A stretch of DNA of 64,000 nt, taken from positions 124,001-188,000 of the forward strand of contig CAZXCU010000008.1 of the NCBI GenBank assembly GCA_964639245.1, given 5' to 3'. The DNA is from SB15 sp964639245 (GTDB lineage Bacteria; Chloroflexota; Anaerolineae; Aggregatilineales; J027). Below the pieces are notes generated by a model. It had not been told where the DNA came from. It did no database searches and saw only the letters and a list, made by a program, of their open reading frames with translations. Positions 43,052-52,257 of this stretch are shown piece by piece; the stretch's first letter is position 1, and every line of letters starts with the position of its first letter. The translations under genes and the position numbers were made by a program.

Positions 43052-43816
43052 TCACCCCGACGTGCCATACAATGCGATATGCCGTTCGACATACCAATCG
43101 AGTTTAAATTTGAAGCGCTGCCCGTCCGAAAATTCGACCACCCAGCCCTCAAAATTGGTTTCGTTGCGGCCTGTTGCCTCAAACAATTGGGCAATGTTGT
43201 TGAACTGGTAGACTCTGGGGAGTGAAAAGCCATATTTTTGCGCCAGTTCATACAAATCGGGGAAAAAGGGGAGGTATGCACCGGTGAAGCGATTGCGGGC
43301 TGCCAGCAGTACCAAATCTTCGCGGGTTTCGTAATCTACCACAATTTGATTTTCCGGGTAGAGAATTTCAAAAATCAGGGTTAGTTCGGCGGGCAAATCG
43401 GCAAGGTCAAAATGAGCATTTAAAAATTCGGTTGCCCATGCGCCTTGCGGACTGGTGAAACTGCCGCGTGTAGTGATGGCATACCTGTCTTGGGTGCGGA
43501 AGAGTACCGCCATTGACCCGTCCATTTTCTCCGTCACGGACACCATATGAGCGCGGGTTGCCCGTCCACCTTCCAGCCAGTAGAAAAATTTATCGAAGGG
43601 GCGGGCGACGACTTCCCCCGTTTTGCGATTAATCATCAAACCACGACTGACGCGCTCAAAAAAATTCCATCGCGCGGCTTGGTGGGCGGCGGTGGTGTAA
43701 TCGAATAGCAGCAAATCGCCCTGCTGCGCGACCTTCACATCGCCATAGAGCAACCAATTGTCAAAGCCGTCTCTGGCAAGTTTTTGTATCTCGGCGATGG
43801 ATTCAATTTCAGCCAT
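43052..43816 (-). CDS. Short T4 Rnl1-like RNA ligase
   Basis: A 254-residue nucleotidyltransferase-fold protein. Motif I with the adenylated Lys is TEKMDGSMA (K about residue 97); motif III LIFEILYPENQIV (about 147-159); motif IV EGWVVEF (about 223-229); motif V RFKFKLDWY (about 234-242). This set fits the T4 RNA ligase 1 family. The protein stops about 12 residues after motif V, so the C-terminal domain present in phage Rnl1 is absent. It would seal 5'-phosphate/3'-OH RNA ends; a phosphatase/kinase partner is not next to it. Function in RNA repair is inference. Confidence 0.78.
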   Translation of the reverse strand: MAEIESIAEIQKLARDGFDNWLLYGDVKVAQQGDLLLFDYTTAAHQAARWNFFERVSRGLMINRKTGEVVARPFDKFFYWLEGGRATRAHMVSVTEKMDGSMAVLFRTQDRYAITTRGSFTSPQGAWATEFLNAHFDLADLPAELTLIFEILYPENQIVVDYETREDLVLLAARNRFTGAYLPFFPDLYELAQKYGFSLPRVYQFNNIAQLFEATGRNETNFEGWVVEFSDGQRFKFKLDWYVERHIALYGTSG

Positions 43817-43875
43817 GACCTGAGTATCCTTTCAATTTATTTTATTATAGAGAGGTTTCTAAAATTAACAAGAGG

Positions 43876-45333
43876 TCAAAAGAGTTCATTCAAGGCTTGG
43901 CGGGCAAGGTTGCCGGAATAGCCGTTGGGGTCAAAATCGGCGGCGAGTTGGAAATGCTGTTTAGCGCTGGCGGGGTCATTCATCAACAATTTAGTTTGGC
44001 CTATTTTGTAGTGTAAATCGGCCTGTCCGGGATAAAAGTCTCTGGGGCGGGGTTCAAGTGCCTGCATAATTGCATTTTCAGCTTGCTCAAACTGCTGCAT
44101 CTGAGCATACGCCCATGCCCGTGCTGCATAAATACGGGGCAAAGCATGTTCGTCAAACATACGCCCTAACCATGAGGTATCCGCAAATTTTTCCGCCTGT
44201 ACCAAATTTTCGAGGGCAAGTTGGGGGTTGTTTCCCATGCTAATATAAAGTTCTGCCAGACCAAAATATACCCCGCTGCGCTCATCATCGGCGTTTTTTG
44301 CCTGTTCATAAAATTGTAAAGCGGCATCATACAACTGCCGAGCCATGTACACGTTGCCTAAACCCATCCAACTTTCATAATTTCCCGGTTTTACAGAATA
44401 ATTCGGAGCAATATTTTTACTTTTATCATCATCGCTTTTCTGTTTTTCTGAGGGCAGTAAAGCTCGATACAACCTTTCTGCTTCATCAAAAAAACCAGCG
44501 TTCAGCAGCGCGATACCTTTTATCTGTTGAAAAACCGATGACCAGAGCGCGAATACAGGATTGATGACCTGATGAAATCGAAGTTGAGAAAAAACTTTTT
44601 GGTAATCCCCCCTGCGAAGCGGTTGAAAAAGCAGTGTCGCAGACACAATAGGCATAAAAAATGTATAGATAAAGGGTGTGCAAATAATGATAAAGAGCGC
44701 AATTTGGTAGGGGAGCGTACTTTTTCCAACATCAAAGTTGAGAGTAAGCAAAAGAATTAAACTGATAACCCCAAGCACAAAAGCGACTAACCCCGTTATC
44801 ACGTCAAAAGACATCACCCAATCACTTTTGTGTAGTCCCTGATCCTCATACGGGATGGCAAATGTATCTTTGATAAGCGCGCTTAAATTGAGTCTTGTGG
44901 TGAGTTGCTGTCCTAACATCCCCATAGTACCAACAATAAAAACCGTCCCAAATGGGAAAAAGCAGGAAGTTTCAGGCGATTGGTTAGCCCAAAAAATACT
45001 GGTTAATCCCCAAAGCCCAATGCCAAAACTCATAAGAATTAGCACATAATGTAGAAGCGGTGTCTTGGTGGTATAAGTAAGTTGGGTAGAATGATGACCG
45101 TGTTTCTGGAAAACTACCCTCATTCTGGCGGTTGGTGTGTTGAATCCCCATATCGTCTGCACTGTTTGAAGCGTCACATATGCGGTTTCTGCATTCTTTT
45201 TACGAAGTTCGGTATCTACATCTTTTAAGTTATGCCTTTTTAAGATTTTCTTTGAGGTAGCAGCCATATCCAGCATTTTGAGACAATGGTCAATCGAATA
45301 CGGAAGGGAAAAGGAGTCGCGGTAATTGCTCAT
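43876..45333 (-). CDS. TPR-containing membrane protein, tandem copy 1
   Basis: A 485-residue protein: a cytoplasmic N-terminus (YRDSFSLPYSIDHCLKML), two pairs of membrane helices at about residues 95-145 and 178-240, then TPR units to the end (AERLYRALLP, YESWMGLGNVYMARQLYDAA, ADLHYKIGQTKLLMNDPASA). The last 112 residues are identical to the downstream paralogue at 45354-46802 apart from the final residue. Upstream parts are only similar. Unknown function; probably a membrane scaffold. It lies 20 bp after the paralogue in the same direction. Confidence 0.8.
   Translation of the reverse strand: MSNYRDSFSLPYSIDHCLKMLDMAATSKKILKRHNLKDVDTELRKKNAETAYVTLQTVQTIWGFNTPTARMRVVFQKHGHHSTQLTYTTKTPLLHYVLILMSFGIGLWGLTSIFWANQSPETSCFFPFGTVFIVGTMGMLGQQLTTRLNLSALIKDTFAIPYEDQGLHKSDWVMSFDVITGLVAFVLGVISLILLLTLNFDVGKSTLPYQIALFIIICTPFIYTFFMPIVSATLLFQPLRRGDYQKVFSQLRFHQVINPVFALWSSVFQQIKGIALLNAGFFDEAERLYRALLPSEKQKSDDDKSKNIAPNYSVKPGNYESWMGLGNVYMARQLYDAALQFYEQAKNADDERSGVYFGLAELYISMGNNPQLALENLVQAEKFADTSWLGRMFDEHALPRIYAARAWAYAQMQQFEQAENAIMQALEPRPRDFYPGQADLHYKIGQTKLLMNDPASAKQHFQLAADFDPNGYSGNLARQALNELF
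43884..44220 (-). repeat. Nearly identical 337-bp 3' segment shared by tandem TPR genes (copy 1)
   Basis: Matches 45359-45695 with a single mismatch that I can see (43893 A vs 45368 G), then identity ends abruptly. It covers the final TPRs of both genes. Confidence 0.85.
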
Positions 45334-45353
45334 TAGGTTATGTTCTCCTGAGT

Positions 45354-46802
45354 CTAAAGTTCATTCAGGGCTTGGCGGGCAAGGTTGCCGGAATAGCCGT
45401 TGGGGTCAAAATCGGCGGCGAGTTGGAAATGCTGTTTAGCGCTGGCGGGGTCATTCATCAACAATTTAGTTTGGCCTATTTTGTAGTGTAAATCGGCCTG
45501 TCCGGGATAAAAGTCTCTGGGGCGGGGTTCAAGTGCCTGCATAATTGCATTTTCAGCTTGCTCAAACTGCTGCATCTGAGCATACGCCCATGCCCGTGCT
45601 GCATAAATACGGGGCAAAGCATGTTCGTCAAACATACGCCCTAACCATGAGGTATCCGCAAATTTTTCCGCCTGTACCAAATTTTCGAGGGCAAGCTGGG
45701 GATTATCGCCACGCAGCAGGTATACCTCCGCTATCCCCAAATAAACACCGCCACGGTTATATTCGACCCGTTGGGCTTGTGAAAAAAAATCAAGGGCGGT
45801 ATCGTACAGTCTACGCGCCATAAACACATTCCCCAACCCACAGAGCGTTTCATAATCTGAGGTCTGCGAAAGCAAGTTCAGACTGGTTCTTTTCTTTTTA
45901 GTTCCGCCTTCGCCTTGTTTTGATTGCGAGGGCATCTGGGAGCGATAAAGATTTTCGGCTTCATCAATGAAACCCGCTAATAGATAAGTCGACCCTTCTA
46001 CCTGAATAAAAATGGATGTCCAAATGGCAAGGAGAGGGTTTAAGAATTTATGATATTTGAGGCGACCAACCACTTTTTCATATTTTCCAGAACGGAGAAG
46101 ATTAAAAAGCTGCCTCAATGAAAGCACCGGCATGGCGATGGTATAAATGACTGGCAGAGAAAGGAAGCAAAATAAAATGCTGTAAAAACGCAAGACCCCT
46201 TGTTTGGTCTCAATATGAAGTTCAAGCATCATGGGAAGTCCTATAATGCCCATCAAGAGGGTGACAAAAAAACTGAACATTCCAAGTAGAAAGATGAAGT
46301 CAGTCCATGGGAAAGCGTTATTCTCTTGGGGTAAAGAAAAAGTATGTTTCAGCACTGTGGCAAGATTTCTTCGCTGAGCCGTTTCCATGCTTATCAACAC
46401 AAAAGCTAAGGAGAGAAATAACGCAATGAATGGCAGATAGCAGCCCCATTCATAAGGACTTTTGGCGCTCAACAGGGCGGCGAGTCCAATCAAAATGACC
46501 ACCAAACCGGCAAAATGATAAAAATAAGAGCCTTTAACATGGTAGGTGATTTTTGTGCGGTGGTTTGCCTGAGATTCGAGGAGCGCAATCAGCTGGGTCT
46601 GGGGGCTTCTTACTCCTTTATAGGTTTCCATGAGTTGAAATTTGAAAGTGACTTTGTGCGGATTTTCCTGCTCAACTTTTGTATCCACATCCTTGAAATT
46701 GTACTTTTTTAAGAGTTCCTTTGAGCGAGCAGCCTTATTTAACATTTCGAGGCAGTGATCAATCGAATACGGAACGGTAAAGGAGTCGTGGTTATTGCTC
46801 AT
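45354..46802 (-). CDS. TPR-containing membrane protein, tandem copy 2
   Basis: A 482-residue paralogue of the gene at 43876-45333 with the same layout: N-terminal NNHDSFTVPYSIDHCLEML, helices at about residues 90-140 and 175-240, then TPRs. The first two thirds have diverged strongly, including most membrane residues, while the last third is identical. It is the first gene of the pair and is divergent from the VWA-FHA gene, with which it may form a functional unit. Confidence 0.8.
   Translation of the reverse strand: MSNNHDSFTVPYSIDHCLEMLNKAARSKELLKKYNFKDVDTKVEQENPHKVTFKFQLMETYKGVRSPQTQLIALLESQANHRTKITYHVKGSYFYHFAGLVVILIGLAALLSAKSPYEWGCYLPFIALFLSLAFVLISMETAQRRNLATVLKHTFSLPQENNAFPWTDFIFLLGMFSFFVTLLMGIIGLPMMLELHIETKQGVLRFYSILFCFLSLPVIYTIAMPVLSLRQLFNLLRSGKYEKVVGRLKYHKFLNPLLAIWTSIFIQVEGSTYLLAGFIDEAENLYRSQMPSQSKQGEGGTKKKRTSLNLLSQTSDYETLCGLGNVFMARRLYDTALDFFSQAQRVEYNRGGVYLGIAEVYLLRGDNPQLALENLVQAEKFADTSWLGRMFDEHALPRIYAARAWAYAQMQQFEQAENAIMQALEPRPRDFYPGQADLHYKIGQTKLLMNDPASAKQHFQLAADFDPNGYSGNLARQALNEL
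45359..45695 (-). repeat. Nearly identical 337-bp 3' segment shared by tandem TPR genes (copy 2)
   Basis: Partner of 43884-44220 at an offset of 1475 bp. The sharp boundary at 45695/45696 indicates recent gene conversion or partial duplication rather than simple old gene duplication. Confidence 0.85.
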
Positions 46803-46929
46803 AGAGGTGGGGCATTCCTTCTACTCTCCAATAATTGTACTATAAAAAACATGAGAAAATTGTCCTAACGGGGGTTAGTTTTCTGTCAAAAAATGTTATG
46901 ATGAATTAGCCAAAGTTACAGGATTTTTC

Positions 46930-48588
46930 ATGGAAGCGGATTACGTACTGGATTATGACCTGCTCTCGGTGGAACGTACCCACCATCTGTATTTGCTGGC
47001 AAAAATTAAAGGGCATCCAGCCACGCACAAGTCCGAACGCAGCCCGTTAAATGTGGGGGTGGTGCTGGACAGAAGCGGGTCAATGGAAGGGGTGAAATTG
47101 CAACGGGTCAAAGAAGCGGCGCAATTTCTGGTGCGGCATCTCGGCGCGGATGACCTGTTCAGCCTTGTGACCTACGACACGATGGTGGATGTCAATTTTC
47201 CGCCTGCCCCGCCCACCTATAAAGATAAAATCAATCAGATTATTCAGTCGCTCAAGGCGGGCAGCGCCACGAATTTAAGCGGCGGATGGCTCAAGGGCTG
47301 TCAATTGGTCGCTGAGGGGATACAGCATGAACTGCTCCCCGAAAAAGTTGCTGACAACACCCCCAATGCCGACTCTGCCCTGTCCACCCGTACCCGCGTC
47401 AATCGGGTCATGCTGCTGACGGACGGGTTGGCGAATCAGGGCATTACCGACATCCCCCGACTTGGCGCGATGGCACATCAAAAACGCGAGGAAGGCATTC
47501 CGACAACGACGATGGGCGTGGGGATGGATTTTAAAGAAGATTTGCTGACCACGATGGCACATGAAGGCGGGGGCAATTTTTATTTTATTGATAACCCCGA
47601 CAAAATTCCTGAAATTTTCGCCCGTGAATTGCAGCACCTTTTAGAAGTCGTCGGGCAAAATCTGACGATTACCTTGATTCCTTCGCGGGACGTGCAGTTT
47701 GTGCGCCAATTGAATGCCTATCCCATGCAACTTGCTCAAAATGAAGTGGTGTTCCGCATGGGGGATTTATCCGGCGATGAGGTCAAAACGTTGCTTTTAG
47801 AAGTCTCTGTGCCACAGCTAGGTACACGCGGCACGGTTGAAATTGCCCGTCTGCGGTTTGATTACGATGAAATCACCGAAGAAGCTGTCACCCACCGCAC
47901 CCTTGAACTGCCGATTGTGATTAACGCGGTGGAGGAAGAATCCTATCAAGCACCTGCCCGCGAACCACAGGTGGTGAAATCCGCCTTGATGTTGGAAGCG
48001 GCTCATGCCCGTAAAGAAGCGCTGAATCAGGCGGACAAAGGCGATTTTAGCGGAGCAACCACGACACTCCGCAAAATGGCGGATGAAATTGAGAAAAATG
48101 GCTTGGAGGATGAGGAACTCCGTACCGAGCATAACAAATTGCGCGAAGAAGTCACCGATATGCAATTTGGCACATCGCGCTATGATTCCCATTCGCGCAA
48201 GGTGGGAACCAGTCAGATTTTCTCCCAAACCCACAGTTTTGATTACGAAGCCACCACCGTTCTGTCTAACCATTTTAAAATGTCGCGTCAGGCAATGGAG
48301 CGTAACGGTGCAACCCCGAGTCTGGTCAGATGGGATAAAGACACGCTCGATTTAACCGACAAAGACCGCATCACGATTGGACGCAAAGCCGATAATGATA
48401 TTGTGGTGGCAGATGAGGCGGTTTCGTCCCATCACTGCCAGATTCTGCGCGAAAACGACGAATTGTATTTAGAAGATTTGGGCAGCCGTAACGGGACATT
48501 CGCCAATCGCGGGCGCATCGTCTCGCGCTTCCGTCTGAGTGTGGATGATGTTGTGACAGTGGGGGCAACCCTGTTTCGATTTGAATAA
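46930..48588 (+). CDS. VWA-FHA protein
   Basis: A 552-residue soluble protein. The von Willebrand A domain (about residues 40-230) has an intact MIDAS DRSGSM (47-52), a later Thr in SATNLSGG and LLTDGLAN Asp. A helical/charged region follows (about 350-420), then a C-terminal FHA domain (about 478-552) with IGRKADNDIVV, SSHHCQI and GSRNGTF, which binds phosphothreonine peptides. VWA-FHA proteins often sit with Ser/Thr kinases and membrane partners; none is adjacent, but the TPR membrane pair is divergent from it. No signal peptide, so cytoplasmic. Confidence 0.88.
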   Translation: MEADYVLDYDLLSVERTHHLYLLAKIKGHPATHKSERSPLNVGVVLDRSGSMEGVKLQRVKEAAQFLVRHLGADDLFSLVTYDTMVDVNFPPAPPTYKDKINQIIQSLKAGSATNLSGGWLKGCQLVAEGIQHELLPEKVADNTPNADSALSTRTRVNRVMLLTDGLANQGITDIPRLGAMAHQKREEGIPTTTMGVGMDFKEDLLTTMAHEGGGNFYFIDNPDKIPEIFARELQHLLEVVGQNLTITLIPSRDVQFVRQLNAYPMQLAQNEVVFRMGDLSGDEVKTLLLEVSVPQLGTRGTVEIARLRFDYDEITEEAVTHRTLELPIVINAVEEESYQAPAREPQVVKSALMLEAAHARKEALNQADKGDFSGATTTLRKMADEIEKNGLEDEELRTEHNKLREEVTDMQFGTSRYDSHSRKVGTSQIFSQTHSFDYEATTVLSNHFKMSRQAMERNGATPSLVRWDKDTLDLTDKDRITIGRKADNDIVVADEAVSSHHCQILRENDELYLEDLGSRNGTFANRGRIVSRFRLSVDDVVTVGATLFRFE

Positions 48589-48593
48589 CATGG

Positions 48594-48620
48594 GGGGTGT
48601 TCTTTTTTCAAAAACACCCC
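48594..48620. terminator. Bidirectional terminator between VWA-FHA and nucleotidyltransferase genes
   Basis: GGGGTGTT (48594-48601) with AACACCCC (48613-48620) and a T-rich loop. It sits between two convergent stop codons. Confidence 0.6.
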
Positions 48621-48637
48621 TGTCATTACAAAAAATG

Positions 48638-49423
48638 TTAGCGGTCTTCCAGCGCTAATTGGGGGGTGCGCCATGTCCATTCGCGGTCATACAAAAAGTG
48701 AACCACCGCTTGCTGAAGGGTCACGCCCCAATCATGGAAGGTATGAAGACAATCATAAAATGCCTGCGCTTTGTCTTTGTCGGGCGCTTGCAACAGGGCT
48801 TCCGCCAACGGCATAAAATCGGCGGGTTTTTCAGGGGCGCGGGCGACTTCGTGCATCAACCATTTGTGGTAGGGATACAAAATCCGATTGTAGGCCAGCA
48901 CCAGCCGCCCGCCATACAGCACCAGGTCTGCGCTCATCCGTCGCATCAAGTATAAATCATCGCGCTTCTGGGCTTCGCTCACATACCAGTTCAGCAGCAT
49001 CATCTGACTATAAAAAGCCCGCAGGTTGGTTTCGCGCTGGGCTTCGGGGTACACCACAATCTGCGCGAGGAGCGATTCTAATTCGGGAATCCGCGAAAAA
49101 GCTGGAAACGCTTTATAAAAAGCAGACCGGGCGGGTTCGCTGCCATGATGTGCCACCTCACGCAAAAAATCCACATTCATGATTTTGGCATCAATGTAGC
49201 CACCCTCATAGGTGCTTAACTCGTTCGTGAAATAAATAAAATCTTGTGTTTGGGCGCGATGGTTATACTCCTCATCGGTGACAATGAGCATCACATCCAC
49301 GTCGGAAGTCGGTTTTGCCCATCCTTTTGCCACGGAGCCGCCCACCAGCATCGCCAAAAAATGTGGATTTTGCTGGAAGTAACCCGCTGCTTTTTGAATG
49401 GTGTCTTGATGATGCGGATACAT
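48638..49423 (-). CDS. Nucleotidyltransferase-domain protein
   Basis: A 261-residue protein with a Pol-beta-type nucleotidyltransferase core: VGGSVAKGWAKPTSDVDVML at about residues 27-46 gives the GGS and DxD metal motifs. The remaining two thirds are helical. Similar proteins transfer nucleotides to drugs, proteins or RNA, or act as toxins; no HEPN antitoxin-type partner is present. ATG 49423 follows the previous stop by 2 bp, so it is the second gene of a small operon. Substrate unknown. Confidence 0.8.
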   Translation of the reverse strand: MYPHHQDTIQKAAGYFQQNPHFLAMLVGGSVAKGWAKPTSDVDVMLIVTDEEYNHRAQTQDFIYFTNELSTYEGGYIDAKIMNVDFLREVAHHGSEPARSAFYKAFPAFSRIPELESLLAQIVVYPEAQRETNLRAFYSQMMLLNWYVSEAQKRDDLYLMRRMSADLVLYGGRLVLAYNRILYPYHKWLMHEVARAPEKPADFMPLAEALLQAPDKDKAQAFYDCLHTFHDWGVTLQQAVVHFLYDREWTWRTPQLALEDR

Positions 49424-49425
49424 AC

Positions 49426-49896
49426 CTATTTCTCTTTTTGTTGGATGATTTCTTCGAGCCAATGGTCAAACGATGGGTCGTCGGTTTTGGCAAATTGTTT
49501 CAAAATATGCGCTTTGCTGTCCGAACTCAGCGAATCTTCCAGCAGCGTTACATTGTCGCCAATCGGATGCAGTTCCCACCAATGATCAAATGATTCCAAT
49601 GAGTAGGGTGCGGTGCCGATAATGGTGTGAATAAGACCATGCAGGGATTCGTCCTGATGATGTTCAAACCGTTCAATCAGACGGGCAAGGAAGGTAATTT
49701 TAACATCCTTGCTTTCCGCGATGGCTTTTTTAGGCCAGAACACCGGAATTTTACGCGGAATGGGACGGGTAAAAAGGGCAGGGGTGAGCAGCAACTGCCG
49801 TCCGGCTTCATAACCACTTTCGGCTTCATAATTTTGTAAATAATCTAATAAACGCGCAGAGGGTAGTACCACGTAATACATCGGGGCATTTGACAT
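49426..49896 (-). CDS. Hypothetical protein upstream of the nucleotidyltransferase
   Basis: A 156-residue soluble protein (MSNAPMYYVVLPSARLLDYL ...), rich in charged and aromatic residues with a FDHWWELHP segment. No known domain recognised. AGGAG before ATG 49896 supports this start over the longer frame. Co-transcribed with the nucleotidyltransferase gene (2-bp spacing), so a joint function is plausible. Confidence 0.65.
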   Translation of the reverse strand: MSNAPMYYVVLPSARLLDYLQNYEAESGYEAGRQLLLTPALFTRPIPRKIPVFWPKKAIAESKDVKITFLARLIERFEHHQDESLHGLIHTIIGTAPYSLESFDHWWELHPIGDNVTLLEDSLSSDSKAHILKQFAKTDDPSFDHWLEEIIQQKEK

Positions 49897-49987
49897 GGCG
49901 TTTCTCCTATTGTTGTCGGTTCCTTCCTTCATTATAAGACATAGCTGTTATATTCCGTATCCAGAATACAAACCATTTAGCAATTTT

Positions 49988-50809
49988 TCATGAAAGTTTT
50001 GCCAAACGCCGCATCACATGGGTGAGAACTTCGTTGGCAGTTTCCTCAATGGGCTTATCGGTAGTGTTGACCACCGCAAATTTGCCCCGGCGGAAAATCT
50101 GGCGGGCGAATTCCAGTTCTTCAACCAATTTTTCGGGATTCACATAGGCGGAATGATTGCTACCTGTACCTAAATGCTGCTGGCGGCGTGTGCGGTAGGT
50201 GACTAACTGTCCGGGGTCAATCATCAGCCCGACAACCCGCCGATAGTCAATTTCAAATAATTTAGCGGGTGGGGTGACATTTTGCATCAAGGGAACATTG
50301 GCAACTTTCCAACCCAATGTGGAAAGATACATGCTTAACGGGGTTTTCCCCACCCGTGAGACTCCGGTGAGGACAATTTCGGCTTTGTCTAATTCTTCCG
50401 GTTTCCGCCCGTCGTCGTGGTCAACCGTGAATTCAATCGCGTCAATTCGCTTAAAATATTCTTCATGCAATTCGCGGTACAGGCCGGGTTTGCCGAGCGG
50501 TTCTTTCTGGGTGGTGCGCTTGAGCAACATCAGCACCGGCCCCATCAAATCTGCCGCTTCGACATTTTTTTCTTGGGCGCGTTTGGTCAGGTAGCCACGT
50601 AAATCGCTATTCACCAGCGTATGCACAATCGAGCCATTGGCGGCTAAAGTTTTGGCGATAACCGCATCAATTTCTTCGCGGGTGGTCACATTGGGGACGA
50701 TGAAAATAGGCACATCTTCGGTTTCAAATTGTGCCAGCGCGGTACGCAGCACCCGTTCGCCGCTTGTACCATGCCCCCCGGATATAATAAAAATGGGTTC
50801 TTTTGCCAT
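49988..50809 (-). CDS. Pyruvate phosphate dikinase / PEP synthase regulatory kinase-pyrophosphorylase (DUF299)
   Basis: A 273-residue bifunctional regulator that phosphorylates (ADP-dependent) and dephosphorylates (Pi-dependent) a Thr near the catalytic His of PPDK or PEP synthase. The P-loop GVSRVGKTPLSMYL (about residues 147-160) and the later IDPGQLVTYRTRR block (about 197-209) are family hallmarks. ATG 50809 has AGGAGA ahead; a frame from 50830 is not needed. The target enzyme is not in the window. It implies reversible control of the pyruvate/PEP step. Confidence 0.88.
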   Translation of the reverse strand: MAKEPIFIISGGHGTSGERVLRTALAQFETEDVPIFIVPNVTTREEIDAVIAKTLAANGSIVHTLVNSDLRGYLTKRAQEKNVEAADLMGPVLMLLKRTTQKEPLGKPGLYRELHEEYFKRIDAIEFTVDHDDGRKPEELDKAEIVLTGVSRVGKTPLSMYLSTLGWKVANVPLMQNVTPPAKLFEIDYRRVVGLMIDPGQLVTYRTRRQQHLGTGSNHSAYVNPEKLVEELEFARQIFRRGKFAVVNTTDKPIEETANEVLTHVMRRLAKLS

Positions 50810-51041
50810 GTTAATTTCTCCTCTGCCCACTCTAACATGACAAACAGAGTCCCCTCAGTAATGGAAAGCATGTTTTCGTACAGGCGATGCTCACCCCTTG
50901 AAAAACACAAGCGGTGACAAATAGTTTTGTAACCAAAATTGAATGTGAAAGAAAGCACAAGAACATAGTACCGTTCCCTACTAGAGAAAAAGACAGACTG
51001 TGGCAATATTTTCATTAATATGTGTGTATAGGACACTTTCC

Positions 51042-51926
51042 ATGTTTACTATTGTTCGTATTAGTTTAATCGTCCTCTTGGTTTTTAGTTTCAGCGCCGT
51101 TGCCACCGCCCAAGAGGTTTCCAGTGAAGAACAAGCCCTGTTAGACCGTGTGCTTGCTTCCCAGACTGCTCTTCAAGAATCGGATACGTTTTTATTATCT
51201 AAAGACCATGACAGCACTACCTTAATCGTTTTTTCGGGTGGCATGACCGGCACGATAGAAACCACCGACCAATTTCACCTAGAAAGTCATTTTATTCAGG
51301 GCGACACCCCCAATATTCAAGCCGTGCTAGATTATGTGATTGAAAGTTCGGCTTCGGTGGATCGAACCGAGGCGCTCGAAATTCGGGTGGTGGATGGCGT
51401 GTTGTATCTTTCTGGCACACGGGAAATCACCGAAGATGACCAAGACGACCCGGCGACCCTGTATGCCCTTGAAGATGGCTGGATGGAAATTGCCAATGTC
51501 GTGGATTGGCCCGGTGCGATGGATTTGCCTGTTGAAGATTTTGTCCAAACGGAACACGGGTGGGTATTTTTCAATGCGGAATCAACTTGGTTTACCGACC
51601 CAACCAGCGTAACTTCCGAAACCACCACCTTAGAAGATGGCACGAGCGCGGAAGTCATTACCATTACCCTTTCCTCCGTCACCAATGAAGTTGACCCGAC
51701 CACCAACTGTACCACTGTAGACGATACCCAATCGCAGATGAAAGTGACGCTTGGTGAAAATGATGCCTTGCTGAAAATTGAAACCTTGGAAGATTGGACA
51801 CTCCATATTGTATGCGGGGTTGCGCCATTTTCTACGACCTCTGATATTGTGTTACATGCCGAAGAAACCAGCCTCATCAGCGATGTGAATGCCACCTTTG
51901 AACCCGCCGAAGCACCTGAACTTTAA
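51042..51926 (+). CDS. Exported protein of unknown function (LolA/LppX-like size)
   Basis: A 294-residue secreted protein. Signal peptide from ATG 51042 (FTIVRISLIVLLVFSFSAVATAQE), no lipobox. The mature chain is acidic and beta-rich (VVDGVLYLSGTREI, DGWMEIANVVDWP, CTTVDDTQSQMKVTLGEND). The pattern of alternating strands over a long helix-poor body resembles LolA/LprG-type lipid-binding folds, but this is a weak impression. Two Cys may form a disulfide. Stands alone. Confidence 0.65.
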   Translation: MFTIVRISLIVLLVFSFSAVATAQEVSSEEQALLDRVLASQTALQESDTFLLSKDHDSTTLIVFSGGMTGTIETTDQFHLESHFIQGDTPNIQAVLDYVIESSASVDRTEALEIRVVDGVLYLSGTREITEDDQDDPATLYALEDGWMEIANVVDWPGAMDLPVEDFVQTEHGWVFFNAESTWFTDPTSVTSETTTLEDGTSAEVITITLSSVTNEVDPTTNCTTVDDTQSQMKVTLGENDALLKIETLEDWTLHIVCGVAPFSTTSDIVLHAEETSLISDVNATFEPAEAPEL

Positions 51927-51959
51927 TTTTTAACTGTTGAGTCCTGCAAACAGGGGCAT

Positions 51960-52084
51960 ATGCAGTTTAACTTTTAAATATGGATAATGTACGGGTGGGT
52001 CTGTGACCCACCCCCGCAAAGGAATGAGGTCACAGACCACACGCCCGTACATTTGGCGATCCGCCCTATTTTATTAAACTGCAT
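51960..52084. repeat. MITE-like element, type 3, nested palindromes
   Basis: Outer inverted repeat ATGCAGTTTAA (51960-51970) with TTAAACTGCAT (52074-52084). Inside: AATGTACGGG/CCCGTACATT (51986-51995, 52044-52053) and GGTCTGTGACC/GGTCACAGACC (51998-52008, 52028-52038). A related AGGGGCTTATGCAGTTTAAC arm occurs in the hairpin at 53.88 kb. No ORF. First of three elements filling the 640-bp gap 51927-52568. Confidence 0.6.
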
Positions 52085-52087
52085 TAG

Positions 52088-52254
52088 TGCTGCGTCCGGT
52101 AAGTAATTTCAGAGGATAGGTGACAGACGGCGTTCCGTCTTTAGCACCTACCCCTACGAAATCTCATCAAGTAGGGGCAGGTTCTTAGGATATGAAATAT
52201 CCGTAACCTGCCCTTACAGAAAATTTTGTCCGTACTTATTTACCGGATGCAGCA
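52088..52254 (+). repeat. MITE-like element, type 1, copy B, with 5-bp target duplication
   Basis: A 167-bp unit with terminal inverted repeats TGCTGCGTCCGGTAA / TTACCGGATGCAGCA (14 of 15 matching) and flanking duplication ATTAG (52083-52087 and 52255-52259). It matches copy A (6291-6464, opposite strand) over its length. Its two inner stems are AGACGG/CCGTCT and GGATAT/ATATCC, different words from copy A. Confidence 0.8.
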
Positions 52255-52257
52255 ATT

